NCBI RefSeq assembly: GCF_009687845.1
Contig: NZ_BLAD01000041.1
Location: forward strand, 62,001-126,000
DNA length: 64,000 nucleotides
Source of the DNA: Acrocarpospora corrugata
GTDB taxonomy: Bacteria > Actinomycetota > Actinomycetes > Streptosporangiales > Streptosporangiaceae
Direction of reading: 5' to 3'
Shown here: positions 49,975-58,483 of the stretch, piece by piece
Numbering within the stretch: the stretch's first letter is position 1
How the letters are laid out: every line of letters starts with the position of its first letter
Translations under genes and position numbers: made by a program
Notes under the pieces: model-generated
What the model was told of the DNA's origin: nothing
The model's database searches: none
The model's input: the letters and a program-made list of their open reading frames with translations, nothing else

Positions 49975-52900
49975 GAGACTGCTCGGCCTCGGTCACCCAC
50001 CGGGGCACGCCCACCCGCCTGGCCACCGCGAGCGCCTTCTCGTAGTGCCCGGTCGCCTCAGGTAAGCCCAGCTTCACGGCCAGGTCGCCGAGCGTCTTGG
50101 CCACCGGCCAGAGCGCCACCACGCCGGTGCCCGCGCCCGCGATCCTGTCGTTGAACGGCTTCAACGCCGCGTACGCCTCGCGCATCCGGTCGGCGTCGTC
50201 CAGCAGCAGCCCGGCCAGCGCCCGCCAGGTCATCGCCAGCTCGTACAGGAAGTCGCCGCGGACGGGCTCCCTGGTGGCCGCGATCACCTTGGCGTCCCTG
50301 AGGTGCCCGGCGGACGCCAGGGTCACCGCGTACGCGTCCAGCGTCCACTTGGCGCCGCGCTGGTGGGCCTCCTCCAGCGCGTCCACCATGTCGGCGGCCT
50401 GGCCGCGCACCAGGTGCAGGCAGAAGGTGGCGATCAGCGGCAGGTCCTGGCGGCCCTCCAGCATGCCGGCCCGCGCGGTCAGCCTGGCCGCGTTCCGGTA
50501 GGCGCGCTCGGCCCCCGGATAGTCCCCGGAGATCATCAGCCGCTGCCCCGCGTACCAGGCCCCGACGGCGGCCGGCGCGGACAGGTCGTACTGCTGGCCG
50601 AGCCGCTCCGCCCTGGCCAGCTGCCGGTCCGCCTCGGCGAAGTCGCCGCGGGCCGCCGCGCACTCCAGCAGCACCAGATGGGCCAGCGTCTGCACCGCGA
50701 TCTGCCCGGACTCCGCGCCCACCCGGAGCAGCTCCCTGCCGATGTCCTCACGCTCGTCGACCTGCGCCATCGTGTACGACTGCCGCAGCCGCCCGCTCAA
50801 CGCCATCGCCAGCAGGCCGGGATCGCCGCTCGCCCTGGCCAGTTCCTCGGCCTCCAGCGAAGCCTGCTCGCCCCGGGGCGTGGCCGAGCCCTCCAGCTCC
50901 AGCGCCAGGGTCGCCAGCAGGCTGGCCCGCAGCGACTGCTCCCCCTGCGGGAGCTCCAGCAGCGCCTTCTCGGTGACGTCGACGATCTCCCAGGCGGTCC
51001 TGGTGAAGTCGCGGGCGATGCCCTTGTGCGGCACCGCGAGCGCGGCGGCCACCCGGGCGGTCAGCTCCAGGTCGCCCAGCGGCAGGGCCACGTCCATCGC
51101 GTCCCGCCGGTGCGAGCGGGCCGCGGCCATGTCGCCGCAGAGCGCGAGCGCCCGGATCATCCGCAGCTGTAGCTCCAGCCGGTCCTTGCCCTGGCTGCCG
51201 CCGGCCCGGTCGAAGGCGGCGATCGAGCGCTCCCACTGGGAGGCCGCCTCGCGGTGCGCGAAACGGCGTTCGGCCTGCTCGGCGGCGAGGCCCGCGTAGC
51301 GGACCGCCTTGGCGGCGGTCTCCGCCGTGCCGGCCAGGTCGTAGTGGTGGGCCAGCGCGGCCACGTCGCCCGGGTTGCGCTTCTCGATCACCGAGGCGAC
51401 CGCGGCGTGCAGCCGGGAGCGGCGCAGCCGGGAGGCGTCGGAGTAGAGGGTGTCCCGGACCAGGCCGTGGTCGAACCTGAGCCGGCTCGGGCCAGGCTCG
51501 GTGACCAGGCCGGCCAGCAGCGCGGCCTCGACCGCGTCCACCACCAGGTCCTCGTCGCCGGAGATGTCCACCAGCACGTCCACGTCCACGTCCCGGCCGA
51601 TGACGGCGGCCTGGAGCAGGATCTGCTGGGCCTTCTCCGGCAGCCGGGCGATCCGCCGCCGCAGCACGTCGCGCACCCCGGACGGCACCTCGGAGATGTC
51701 CTGCTCGGTCTCCAGCAGCCGGACGGTCTCGATCACGAAGAACGGGTTGCCGCCGGTCCGCTCCACGATCGCGGCGACCACCTCGTCCTCCACGTCCCGC
51801 ACGCAGGTGGCGCGGACCAGCGCGGCCGTGTCCTCGGGGGAGAGCCCGTCCAGCTCCACCCGGACCGGGCCGAGCCGGGCCAGCGCGGCCAGCACGTCCT
51901 GCTGCGGGTCGTTCAGCTCGTTCTCCCGGCAGGTCACCACCAGCAGCACCCGGCTGGCGGCGAGCAGGCTGGGCAGCGCGCGCAGCAGGGCCAGCGTCTG
52001 GTCGTCGGCCCAGTGCAGGTCTTCCAGGGTGAGCAGCAGCGGGGCCTCGCGGGCGACGCCGGACAGGAAGCCGCCGACCGCGCGGTGCAGCCGGAAGCCG
52101 CCGGAGGTCTCGTCGTCGCCGGTGTCGGGGGCGTGGTCGTCCAGCAGGGGGGCCAGCAGCGCGCCGTACTCACCCGCGCCGCGGCGGGCGATCAGCGTGC
52201 GCAGCACCTCCACCCAGGCCCAGCCGGGCGGGGTGGCCGGGCTGTCCGGGCAGGCGCCGCCGGCCACGATCCAGCCGTGGCTCTCCAGCTGGCCGGTGAG
52301 CCGGCCCAGCAGTGTGGTCTTGCCCGCGCCCGCGTCGCCGCTGAGCACGGCGATGGTGAGCCGCCCCGACTTGGCCCGGGGCGCGGCGGCGGCCAGCGTG
52401 GTCAGTTCGGCGTCGCGGCCGACGAACGGCTCGGGCTCCAGCGGCGGGACCGCGCTGACCTCGACCGGGCGGGGCGGCCAGCTGGCCGTGCTCTCCGGCC
52501 GGCGCGGGGCCACCGCCAGCTCCAGGCCGGTGTCCTGGGCCAGGATGTCGGACTCCATCTTGCGCAGCGCCGGGCCAGGGTCGATGCCCAGCTCGTCGGC
52601 GAGGATGTTGCGCGCCTTGCGCAGCGCGGCCAGCGCGTCGCCCTGCCGCCCGCACCGGTACAGGCCGAGCGCGAGCAGCCGCCAGCCCTCCTCGCGGAGC
52701 GGGTTCTCGGTGGTCAGCGCCTCCAGGTCGGGCACCGTCTCGGCATGCAGCCCGAGCCGCAGGCCCGCGTCCGCGTGCCGCTCCCTGGCCACCAGGCGCA
52801 GCTCGTTGAGGCGGGTCACCTCGGCCTCGGCCCAGGACTGGTCGGCGAAGTCGGAGTACGGCGTGCCCTGCCACAGCCCCAGCGCAGACTCCAGCCGGGC

Positions 52901-53299
52901 CCGCGCGGTGTGCGGGTTCTCGTCCAGGCGCTCCCCTGCGGCCCGGACGGTGGCCTCGAACCTGAGCGCGTCCACCTGCTCGGGCGCGGCCCGCAGCGCG
53001 TAACCGGACGCCACCGTGACCAGCAGCCGGTTGGGGCCGCCGCGCGGCCGGTTGGGTTCGAGCACCCGGCGCAGCCGTGAGATGTACACCTGGAGGCCGG
53101 ACTGAGCGCCCTTGGCGGCGTCGTCCGCCCACAGGTCGAAGATCAGCGTGTCCACCGGCACGACCTGGCCGCGGGCGACCAGAAGCCGCGCCAGTACGGC
53201 CCGCTGCCGCAAGCCGCCGAGGTCGAGTTCGTTCTCGCTCTCGGTGTCGGCGTCGTACGCCTCGACCGGTCCCAGGACCCGGAAGACCACCTTGCTCAT
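49964..53299 (-). CDS. SARP/BTAD transcription regulator with AAA ATPase and TPR-like regions
   Basis: The 1,111-residue protein starts with an OmpR-type winged helix (FRVLGPVEAYDADT, LRQRAVLARLLVARGQVVPV) and a bacterial transcriptional activation domain (VDALRFEATVRAAGERLDEN). Then come an ATPase with Walker A LSGDAGAGKTTLLGRL and Walker B LLLTLEDLHWADDQ, and a long helical repeat region. Large SARPs (AfsR type) often control secondary metabolism and respond to phosphorylation or ligands. No biosynthetic cluster is visible next to it. ATG 53299 is favoured, GTG 53311 possible. Confidence 0.9.
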   Translation of the reverse strand: MSKVVFRVLGPVEAYDADTESENELDLGGLRQRAVLARLLVARGQVVPVDTLIFDLWADDAAKGAQSGLQVYISRLRRVLEPNRPRGGPNRLLVTVASGYALRAAPEQVDALRFEATVRAAGERLDENPHTARARLESALGLWQGTPYSDFADQSWAEAEVTRLNELRLVARERHADAGLRLGLHAETVPDLEALTTENPLREEGWRLLALGLYRCGRQGDALAALRKARNILADELGIDPGPALRKMESDILAQDTGLELAVAPRRPESTASWPPRPVEVSAVPPLEPEPFVGRDAELTTLAAAAPRAKSGRLTIAVLSGDAGAGKTTLLGRLTGQLESHGWIVAGGACPDSPATPPGWAWVEVLRTLIARRGAGEYGALLAPLLDDHAPDTGDDETSGGFRLHRAVGGFLSGVAREAPLLLTLEDLHWADDQTLALLRALPSLLAASRVLLVVTCRENELNDPQQDVLAALARLGPVRVELDGLSPEDTAALVRATCVRDVEDEVVAAIVERTGGNPFFVIETVRLLETEQDISEVPSGVRDVLRRRIARLPEKAQQILLQAAVIGRDVDVDVLVDISGDEDLVVDAVEAALLAGLVTEPGPSRLRFDHGLVRDTLYSDASRLRRSRLHAAVASVIEKRNPGDVAALAHHYDLAGTAETAAKAVRYAGLAAEQAERRFAHREAASQWERSIAAFDRAGGSQGKDRLELQLRMIRALALCGDMAAARSHRRDAMDVALPLGDLELTARVAAALAVPHKGIARDFTRTAWEIVDVTEKALLELPQGEQSLRASLLATLALELEGSATPRGEQASLEAEELARASGDPGLLAMALSGRLRQSYTMAQVDEREDIGRELLRVGAESGQIAVQTLAHLVLLECAAARGDFAEADRQLARAERLGQQYDLSAPAAVGAWYAGQRLMISGDYPGAERAYRNAARLTARAGMLEGRQDLPLIATFCLHLVRGQAADMVDALEEAHQRGAKWTLDAYAVTLASAGHLRDAKVIAATREPVRGDFLYELAMTWRALAGLLLDDADRMREAYAALKPFNDRIAGAGTGVVALWPVAKTLGDLAVKLGLPEATGHYEKALAVARRVGVPRWVTEAEQSLSS

Positions 53300-53400
53300 G
53301 TCAGCCGCCACGCTATGCGCGCCGCCAAACTGTGCACAAGCTTCTCGACATGGCCGACATCCTCACTATCGCAATCGTGATCGTCAATTGTCCCGCAAGA

Positions 53401-54459
53401 TCACGATGTTGGGGCGCGCTCCGCCTCGGTCGGCAGGCTGTCCCCCCGCTTACGGAGTATCGCCCAGCCGCCCAGCGCCAGACCCCCCCACGGGATCTCG
53501 ATTGTGTACGTCCAGAAGCCGAACAGCAGCGCCGCCGCGGTCGCGCCGCTGGCCGGCTGACCGAAGGTGATCAGCAGCGCGGCCACCCCGCCCTCCATGA
53601 TCCCGGCGCCGGACGGCGTGATCAACGCGGTGGTCAGCACCCGGCTGAGCGCGAAGACCGCGATCGACTGGGCCAGCCCCGGATAGGCGCCGGTGGCCTG
53701 CAGGCAGAGCACCATGATCAGCCACTGGAGGCCGAGGAACAGCACCATGCCGGCCGACAGTCCCGGCCACCGGGTCCGCACGATCCCCGCGGTGTCGGCC
53801 CTGAGCCGGTCCAGAGCCGCCGAGGCAGAATGCTCGGCCGGGCGTAACCGGTGCGGCAGCAGCCGGAGCAGCGCGTCCATGCCCCGGCCGAGCAGCGCCG
53901 CGGCCCGGTCCCAGTAGAGCGCCACCGCGACGACCGTGACCAGCACCAGGATCGAGACCCCGCCGGCCCAGCCCGCGCGCGCCACGGTCGGGCTCATCGC
54001 CTGCCCAGAGGCGACCAGGGCCAGGATGCCGACCGCGGGCAGGATAAAACGGAACAGCGTGTTCCAGATCCCGCTGACCAGCGTCAGCACCAGCACCGAG
54101 CGGACCGGGAACCCCCAGCCCTTGGTCATCGCGAAGGTGAGCGCCACCCCGGCCGCGCCGCCGAACGGCAGCAGGTTGCTGACCGCGCTGCCCGCCGCGT
54201 TCAGGGTGAGGCCCTGCAGGTGGCTCAGACCGGGCAGCGAACTGGTCAGCACGTGGCTGTAGGCGAGCAGGCTGGCCAGCCAGACAGCCGCCATCAGTAG
54301 CACGGCGCTCCAGTCCAGCCGCCCGAACAGCGCGCCGATCTCGGTCCACGACACGTGCTTGCCGGTCAGGCCGCCGACGACGCGCGGCAGGAACACGATC
54401 AGGGTCACGGCCAGGCCCAGCGACGCGGCCGACAGGCCCGCCCGCAGCCACTTGTTCAC
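53401..54459 (-). CDS. Lysylphosphatidylglycerol-synthase-type membrane protein (flippase-like)
   Basis: The 352-residue protein has about eight helices of the UPF0104/LPG-synthase N-terminal family, with the conserved NLLPFGGAAGVALTFAMTKGW and LITPSGAGIMEGGVAALLIT loops. The MprF-like aminoacyltransferase part is absent, so it is best seen as a glycolipid/lipid flippase-like unit. GTG 54459 has GAGGGGG upstream. The deacetylase gene lies eight bases before it, so they are one transcript. Confidence 0.82.
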   Translation of the reverse strand: MNKWLRAGLSAASLGLAVTLIVFLPRVVGGLTGKHVSWTEIGALFGRLDWSAVLLMAAVWLASLLAYSHVLTSSLPGLSHLQGLTLNAAGSAVSNLLPFGGAAGVALTFAMTKGWGFPVRSVLVLTLVSGIWNTLFRFILPAVGILALVASGQAMSPTVARAGWAGGVSILVLVTVVAVALYWDRAAALLGRGMDALLRLLPHRLRPAEHSASAALDRLRADTAGIVRTRWPGLSAGMVLFLGLQWLIMVLCLQATGAYPGLAQSIAVFALSRVLTTALITPSGAGIMEGGVAALLITFGQPASGATAAALLFGFWTYTIEIPWGGLALGGWAILRKRGDSLPTEAERAPTS

Positions 54460-54467
54460 GTTCCCCC

Positions 54468-55277
54468 TCAGCTCGGCTGGTCGAACGGATGCTTCAGCCG
54501 GGTCCCCGGCGGGAGGCCGCGGCGCACGTACCATTCGGTGCCGAACACGTAGCGGAAGAGCGGGGCGGGGATCCGCAGCATCGCCCCCAGCGTACGGTCC
54601 CCGTCGCCGCCCGCGGTCTGGGTGGCGTGCGCGGCCATCGCGGCCCGCTTGGCCTTGGCGTGCCTGCGCACGTTGACGCGGTGGGTGATGTCGGCGCCGG
54701 CCGAGTAGGCGCTCTCGAAGGAGCGCACGTCCAGCTGCGGGTAGAACCTGGCGGCCAGCCTGACGCCGGTGAGCAGCGGGTCGCGGTTGACCGTGGCCTC
54801 CAGCAGGATGGGCGTCCCGGCGATCTCGGCGGCCCTGGTGCCGACCCGGTAGACCATGACGTGGTCGGGGTGCCCGTACCCGCCGGCCGGATCGTAGATG
54901 GTGAGCAGCTCGGCGGCCTCCTCCTTGAGGATCGCGGCCAGCCGCTGCGCCGCCTCCTCGGTGTCGGCGTCGATGAACGCGTTGGCCGGCCGCTCGTCCA
55001 CGACGCCGCCGTCGGACCCGAGCCCGGAATCCCCGTAACCGAGCCGCACCACCCGGGCGCACCCCAGCCGAGCCGCCGACTCGTACAACTCGGCCATCCG
55101 GACCGCGCCCAGCTCGTCACCGTGCGGCATCTCGGCCAGCCCGCGCTCCCCGGCCGTCGCCACCACCAGCACCACCCGGTGCCCCTCCGCGGCCAGCATG
55201 GCCATCGTCCCGGCCGTCAGCAGCGCCTCGTCGTCGGGATGAGCGTGAAAGAACACCGCAGTCTGCACGCACCCCAT
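54468..55277 (-). CDS. PIG-L family N-acetyl-sugar deacetylase
   Basis: The 269-residue zinc deacetylase has FHAHPDDEALLTAGTMAML and YDPAGGYGHPDHVMVYRVG, the two metal sites of PIG-L/MshB/Mca enzymes. It removes acetyl from N-acetylglucosamine in glycolipids or small thiol glycosides, or cleaves thiol amides. Its context with a flippase-like protein and a GT4 glycosyltransferase points to a glycoconjugate rather than to mycothiol. ATG 55277 is the likely start. Confidence 0.88.
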   Translation of the reverse strand: MGCVQTAVFFHAHPDDEALLTAGTMAMLAAEGHRVVLVVATAGERGLAEMPHGDELGAVRMAELYESAARLGCARVVRLGYGDSGLGSDGGVVDERPANAFIDADTEEAAQRLAAILKEEAAELLTIYDPAGGYGHPDHVMVYRVGTRAAEIAGTPILLEATVNRDPLLTGVRLAARFYPQLDVRSFESAYSAGADITHRVNVRRHAKAKRAAMAAHATQTAGGDGDRTLGAMLRIPAPLFRYVFGTEWYVRRGLPPGTRLKHPFDQPS

Positions 55278-55339
55278 GATCCCATGGATCCCCCCACCTC
55301 CATCTCCCGGCAACCTCCGCGCCGTAAGTCATATGTCCC

Positions 55340-55431
55340 GGCTTGGCCGCGCCGGTGTCTGGACTGAGGAACGCAGGTCGCGAAGCGGCCGGAGTGACGA
55401 GGGAAGACACCGGCTAAGGGGCGGCCAAGCC
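55340..55431. other. Highly structured intergenic element, possible ncRNA or small inverted-repeat element
   Basis: Outer arms GGCTTGGCCGC (55340-55350) and GCGGCCAAGCC (55421-55431) pair perfectly. They are followed directly by inner arms GCCGGTGTCT (55351-55360) and AGACACCGGC (55405-55414), with a 6-base bulge. Inside, GGTCGC-GAA-GCGGCC (55376-55390) forms an apical hairpin. The element lies between divergent start codons, in the possible 5' leader of the GT4 gene. It matches no riboswitch class I know. Confidence 0.5.
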
Positions 55432-55476
55432 CGCCGTGCCGGAGGCGCGGCCATAGACACAGCTAGGCTGGCTCGG

Positions 55477-56580
55477 GTGCGGATCCTTCACGTGAGCGAC
55501 TGTTACCTGCCCCGGCTAGGTGGGATCGAGGTGCAGGTGGCGGACCTGATCAGGAGTCAGCGCGAGGCCGGCCACGAGGTCGTGGTGGCCACCGCCACGA
55601 CGGGGGAGGACCTGCCAGGGGTGCGCAGGCTGGTCGCCCGGATGCCGTTCGACCTGCCGGTTCACCCGCGCGGCACCGGCCATCTGATCCGCTTGATGAC
55701 GGCCTTACGGCCGGATGTGGTGCACGTGCACACCGGCGCGGTCTCGCCGTTCGCCTGGATGGGGGTGCGGGCCGCGCACCGGGCCGGGCTGCCGACCGTG
55801 GTCACCGTGCACAGCATGTGGGATCCGGTCACCCAGGGCCTCTACCGGGCGCTGAAGGCGCTGGGCGGCTGGCCGCGCTGGGGTCTGGTGGCCACCGCCG
55901 TGAGCGAGGCCGCGGCCCGGCCGATCCGGGCCGTCGCGGGCCCCCGGGTGCCGGTGCGGGTGGTCTCCAACGGGCTGGACCTGGCGGGCTGGGGCGCGGC
56001 GGGCCCGGTGCCGTCCGGCGATCCGGTGCACATCGTGGCGGTGGGGCGGCTGGCCCCGCGCAAGCAGCCGGTCCGGCTGCTGAAGCTGCTGGCGGCGGCG
56101 CGGGCGCGGGTGCCCGCCGAGGTGGCCATCCGGGCCACCATCGTCGGCGACGGCCCGGCCCGGGGGTCGATGGAGCGCTATCTCGCGGCGCACCGGATGG
56201 ACTGGGTGGAGATGCCGGGCCGCTACACCCGCGAGCAGATCCGCGAGCTGCTGGCCGTGGCCGACGTGTTCGTGGCGCCGGCGCCGCGCGAGTCGTTCGG
56301 GCTGGCCGCGCTGGAGGCCCGAGCCGCGGGGGTGCCGGTGGTGGCTCGGGCCCAGAGCGGAGTGGCGGATTTCGTCAGGCCGGGCAAGGAGGGGCTGCTC
56401 GGCCGCAGTTTCGATGAGCTGGTCGGCTCGGTGGCCAGGCTGGCCGGGGATCCGCGGCTGCGCACCTCGATCGCGGAGCACAACCGGGAGACCGCGCCGG
56501 TGCGCTGCTCGTGGCCGGCCGTGCTGGAGGGATTCGACCGGTGTTACGCGCTGGCCCGGGACGGTAAGACACGCAGGTAG
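55477..56580 (+). CDS. GT4-family glycosyltransferase
   Basis: The 367-residue GT-B enzyme has the acceptor-side loop LPRLGGIEVQVADLI, VVHVHTGAVSPFA, donor-side VAVGRLAPRKQPVRLLKLL and the nucleotide-sugar motif APAPRESFGLAALEARAAGV. It is a retaining glycosyltransferase; sugar and acceptor are unknown. GTG 55477 matches the family N-terminus (VRILHVSDCYLP). No ribosome site is visible. Confidence 0.9.
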   Translation: MRILHVSDCYLPRLGGIEVQVADLIRSQREAGHEVVVATATTGEDLPGVRRLVARMPFDLPVHPRGTGHLIRLMTALRPDVVHVHTGAVSPFAWMGVRAAHRAGLPTVVTVHSMWDPVTQGLYRALKALGGWPRWGLVATAVSEAAARPIRAVAGPRVPVRVVSNGLDLAGWGAAGPVPSGDPVHIVAVGRLAPRKQPVRLLKLLAAARARVPAEVAIRATIVGDGPARGSMERYLAAHRMDWVEMPGRYTREQIRELLAVADVFVAPAPRESFGLAALEARAAGVPVVARAQSGVADFVRPGKEGLLGRSFDELVGSVARLAGDPRLRTSIAEHNRETAPVRCSWPAVLEGFDRCYALARDGKTRR

Positions 56581-56596
56581 GACGGCTGCCGCGCGG

Positions 56597-56692
56597 TTAG
56601 AACGGAAGTATCCGTCCGGACGGGGTGCGCAGGTCGATGGGGACGGGACGGCGTGGAGGCCGAGGCCGCTGAACGATCTGGACCCTTTTCAC
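56597..56692 (-). CDS. Possible 31-residue peptide gene
   Basis: GTG 56692 has GAGAGGAG seven bases upstream and opens a 31-codon frame: a basic, Arg/Pro-rich peptide beginning MKRVQIVQRPRPPRR and ending RTPSGRILPF. It lies 52 bases behind the transglutaminase gene on the same strand, so it could be the last cistron of the ATP-grasp operon. Third-position GC is about 70 percent, lower than neighbours. It may be a real small protein or chance. Confidence 0.35.
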   Translation of the reverse strand: MKRVQIVQRPRPPRRPVPIDLRTPSGRILPF

Positions 56693-56744
56693 AGAGGCGC
56701 TCCTCTCATCGTTTGGTCTCAGCCTTCCCAGAAATGCGCCAAGA

Positions 56745-57578
56745 TCACGCCAGCCGGGTCACTTCAACCTCTACTACTTGTCTTCCCGCAGGTGGGCCTT
56801 GGTAAATACCTTTCAAAGGGGGTACGTCAGAGTAATCTCTCCCACGCGCTACCACCACGTGTGATTCGCCGACATATGTCTGATTTGTCGGGTCGAGCGC
56901 GACCCAGTCCCCGGCCCAGTACTCCACCCACGCGTGGCTCTGCCCGAGCACCGTCTCGCCGATGGTCGCGTGCCGGTGCGGATGCAGGTAGCCGGAGACG
57001 TACCGGGCCGGCAGCCCGGCGGCGCGGAGCAGCGCCACGGTGACGTGCGCCATGTCCTGGCAGACGCCCACGCACCGGTCCCAGGCCTCCTGCGCGTTGG
57101 TCAGCACGCCGGTGGAGCCCGGCACGTACTCCACCCGCTCGTGCACCGCCCAGGCGATCGCCTCGGCCGCCTCGTGCGGGTCGCGGCCCGGCACCTGGGC
57201 GGTGGCGAGGCCGGGGCGGATGGCGGTCCGTTCGGTCGGGCGCAGGTACTCGGCGATCGGCCCGTCCACGTTGCGCAGCTCGGCCCAGCTGAGCGGCTTG
57301 GCCCGGGGGCGCGGCCCGGACGTCTCCACCCGGCTGACCGCCTCGATGGTCAGGGTCCGGTGCCCCATCGGCAGGTCGAAGACGCTGACCTGGGTGCCCC
57401 AGTAGTCGCGGTAGGTCCAGACCGGGGTGGCCGGGCGGATGGTCAGCCGCTGGTCCAGCGTGGTCTGGCCGCGGTCGTCCAGCGGCGTCATCCTGACCTC
57501 GTTGTAGGACGACTGCGCGTCGCCCTCGTACTCCACGTGGGTCAGGTGCCGGATCCTCACACGCCAGCCGTCTGCCAC
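56745..57578 (-). CDS. Transglutaminase-like cysteine protease-fold protein
   Basis: The 277-residue protein has an N-terminal beta domain (VRIRHLTHVEYEGDAQSSYN) and the transglutaminase core with Cys in WDRCVGVCQDMAHV, His in SHAWVEYWAGDW and Asp in VALDPTNQ. It is cytoplasmic (no signal). GTG 57578 has GGGGGGAG upstream and overlaps the alpha-E gene by 22 bases. Together with the ATP-grasp and alpha-E genes this forms a widely conserved three-gene set. Confidence 0.88.
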   Translation of the reverse strand: MADGWRVRIRHLTHVEYEGDAQSSYNEVRMTPLDDRGQTTLDQRLTIRPATPVWTYRDYWGTQVSVFDLPMGHRTLTIEAVSRVETSGPRPRAKPLSWAELRNVDGPIAEYLRPTERTAIRPGLATAQVPGRDPHEAAEAIAWAVHERVEYVPGSTGVLTNAQEAWDRCVGVCQDMAHVTVALLRAAGLPARYVSGYLHPHRHATIGETVLGQSHAWVEYWAGDWVALDPTNQTYVGESHVVVARGRDYSDVPPLKGIYQGPPAGRQVVEVEVTRLA

Positions 57579-58483
57579 GTCGCTCCCCCCAAGGACACAT
57601 GCTGGAAGAACCGGTCGGTGATCGCCTCGGACGCGATCACGCAGACCGCCTGGAGCGCGGTCAGCAGTTCGGGCCGCTGGTCGTCCAGGTCGGCCACGTC
57701 CGCGTACTCCAGGCTCATCCGGACCCGGCCGATCGCGGCGCGGGCCGAGTCGGACATGCCGGCCCGGTCGTGGTCCGGGGTGAGTTCGGCCAGGCACTGC
57801 TCGGCGGTCGCCAGCGCGTGCATCACCGAGCGCGGGAACAGCCGGTCCAGCAGCAGGAACTCCAGCACCCGGCGGGAGTCGCCGCGATGGGTCCTGGCGA
57901 ACGACTCGTCCGCGCCGCAGGCCTCCAGCAGCAGCCGCCAGTTCGCGGCGTGGCCGGGCTCGTGGTGCACGGTGAGCAGCCGGGCGATCATGTCCACCCG
58001 CTCCAGGCTGCGGCCGAGCACGATGAACCGCCAGCCGTCGTCGCGGCTCATGGTGGCGTCGGCCAGGCCGAAGAAGAGCGCCGCCCGCTCCCGCACGTAG
58101 CGCAGGTAGCCGTGCGGGCCGAGGCGTTCCGCGCCGACCTGGCGGAGCGGCAGCTGGTTCCAGGTGACGTTGAGGCACTCCCACACCTCGCTGGAGACGA
58201 TCTCCCGGACGCCGCGGGCGTTCTCCCTGGCGGCCCGGACGCAGCCGGCGATCGAGCCGGGGGTGTCGGAGTCGTAGGCCAGGCGCTGGACCATCACCTC
58301 GGTGGTCGGCGACTCGGCGCCCACGTGCCCGAGGGTGGCGAAGACGGCGGCCCAGTCCTCGTCGCCGACCAGGGCGCGGTGCAGGGAGACGTCCAGCAGG
58401 CGGGCGATGTCGTCGGAACGCTCGACGTACCTGCCGATCCAGTAGAGGGTCTCGGCGATCCGGCTGAGCAGCTCGCGGGTCAC
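57557..58483 (-). CDS. Alpha-E domain protein
   Basis: The 308-residue helical protein (LLSRIAETLYWIGRYVERSD, RFIVLGRSLERVDMIARLLT) is a standard alpha-E protein, which always accompanies a circularly permuted ATP-grasp protein. GTG 58483 overlaps the ATP-grasp stop (GTGA), a sign of translational coupling. Molecular function is not established. Confidence 0.9.
   Translation of the reverse strand: MTRELLSRIAETLYWIGRYVERSDDIARLLDVSLHRALVGDEDWAAVFATLGHVGAESPTTEVMVQRLAYDSDTPGSIAGCVRAARENARGVREIVSSEVWECLNVTWNQLPLRQVGAERLGPHGYLRYVRERAALFFGLADATMSRDDGWRFIVLGRSLERVDMIARLLTVHHEPGHAANWRLLLEACGADESFARTHRGDSRRVLEFLLLDRLFPRSVMHALATAEQCLAELTPDHDRAGMSDSARAAIGRVRMSLEYADVADLDDQRPELLTALQAVCVIASEAITDRFFQHVSLGGATWQTAGV

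Noticed and set aside
54460-55062. N-terminal extension of the flippase-like protein
   Set aside because: Overlaps the deacetylase gene in another frame; a good ribosome site marks GTG 54459.
55340-55431. Known riboswitch in the GT4 leader
   Set aside because: I compared it mentally with c-di-AMP, cobalamin, guanidine and SAM-IV consensus blocks; none fits, so it is reported only as an unknown structured element.
57579-58184. N-terminal extension of the transglutaminase
   Set aside because: Shadow of the alpha-E gene; the transglutaminase begins normally at GTG 57578.
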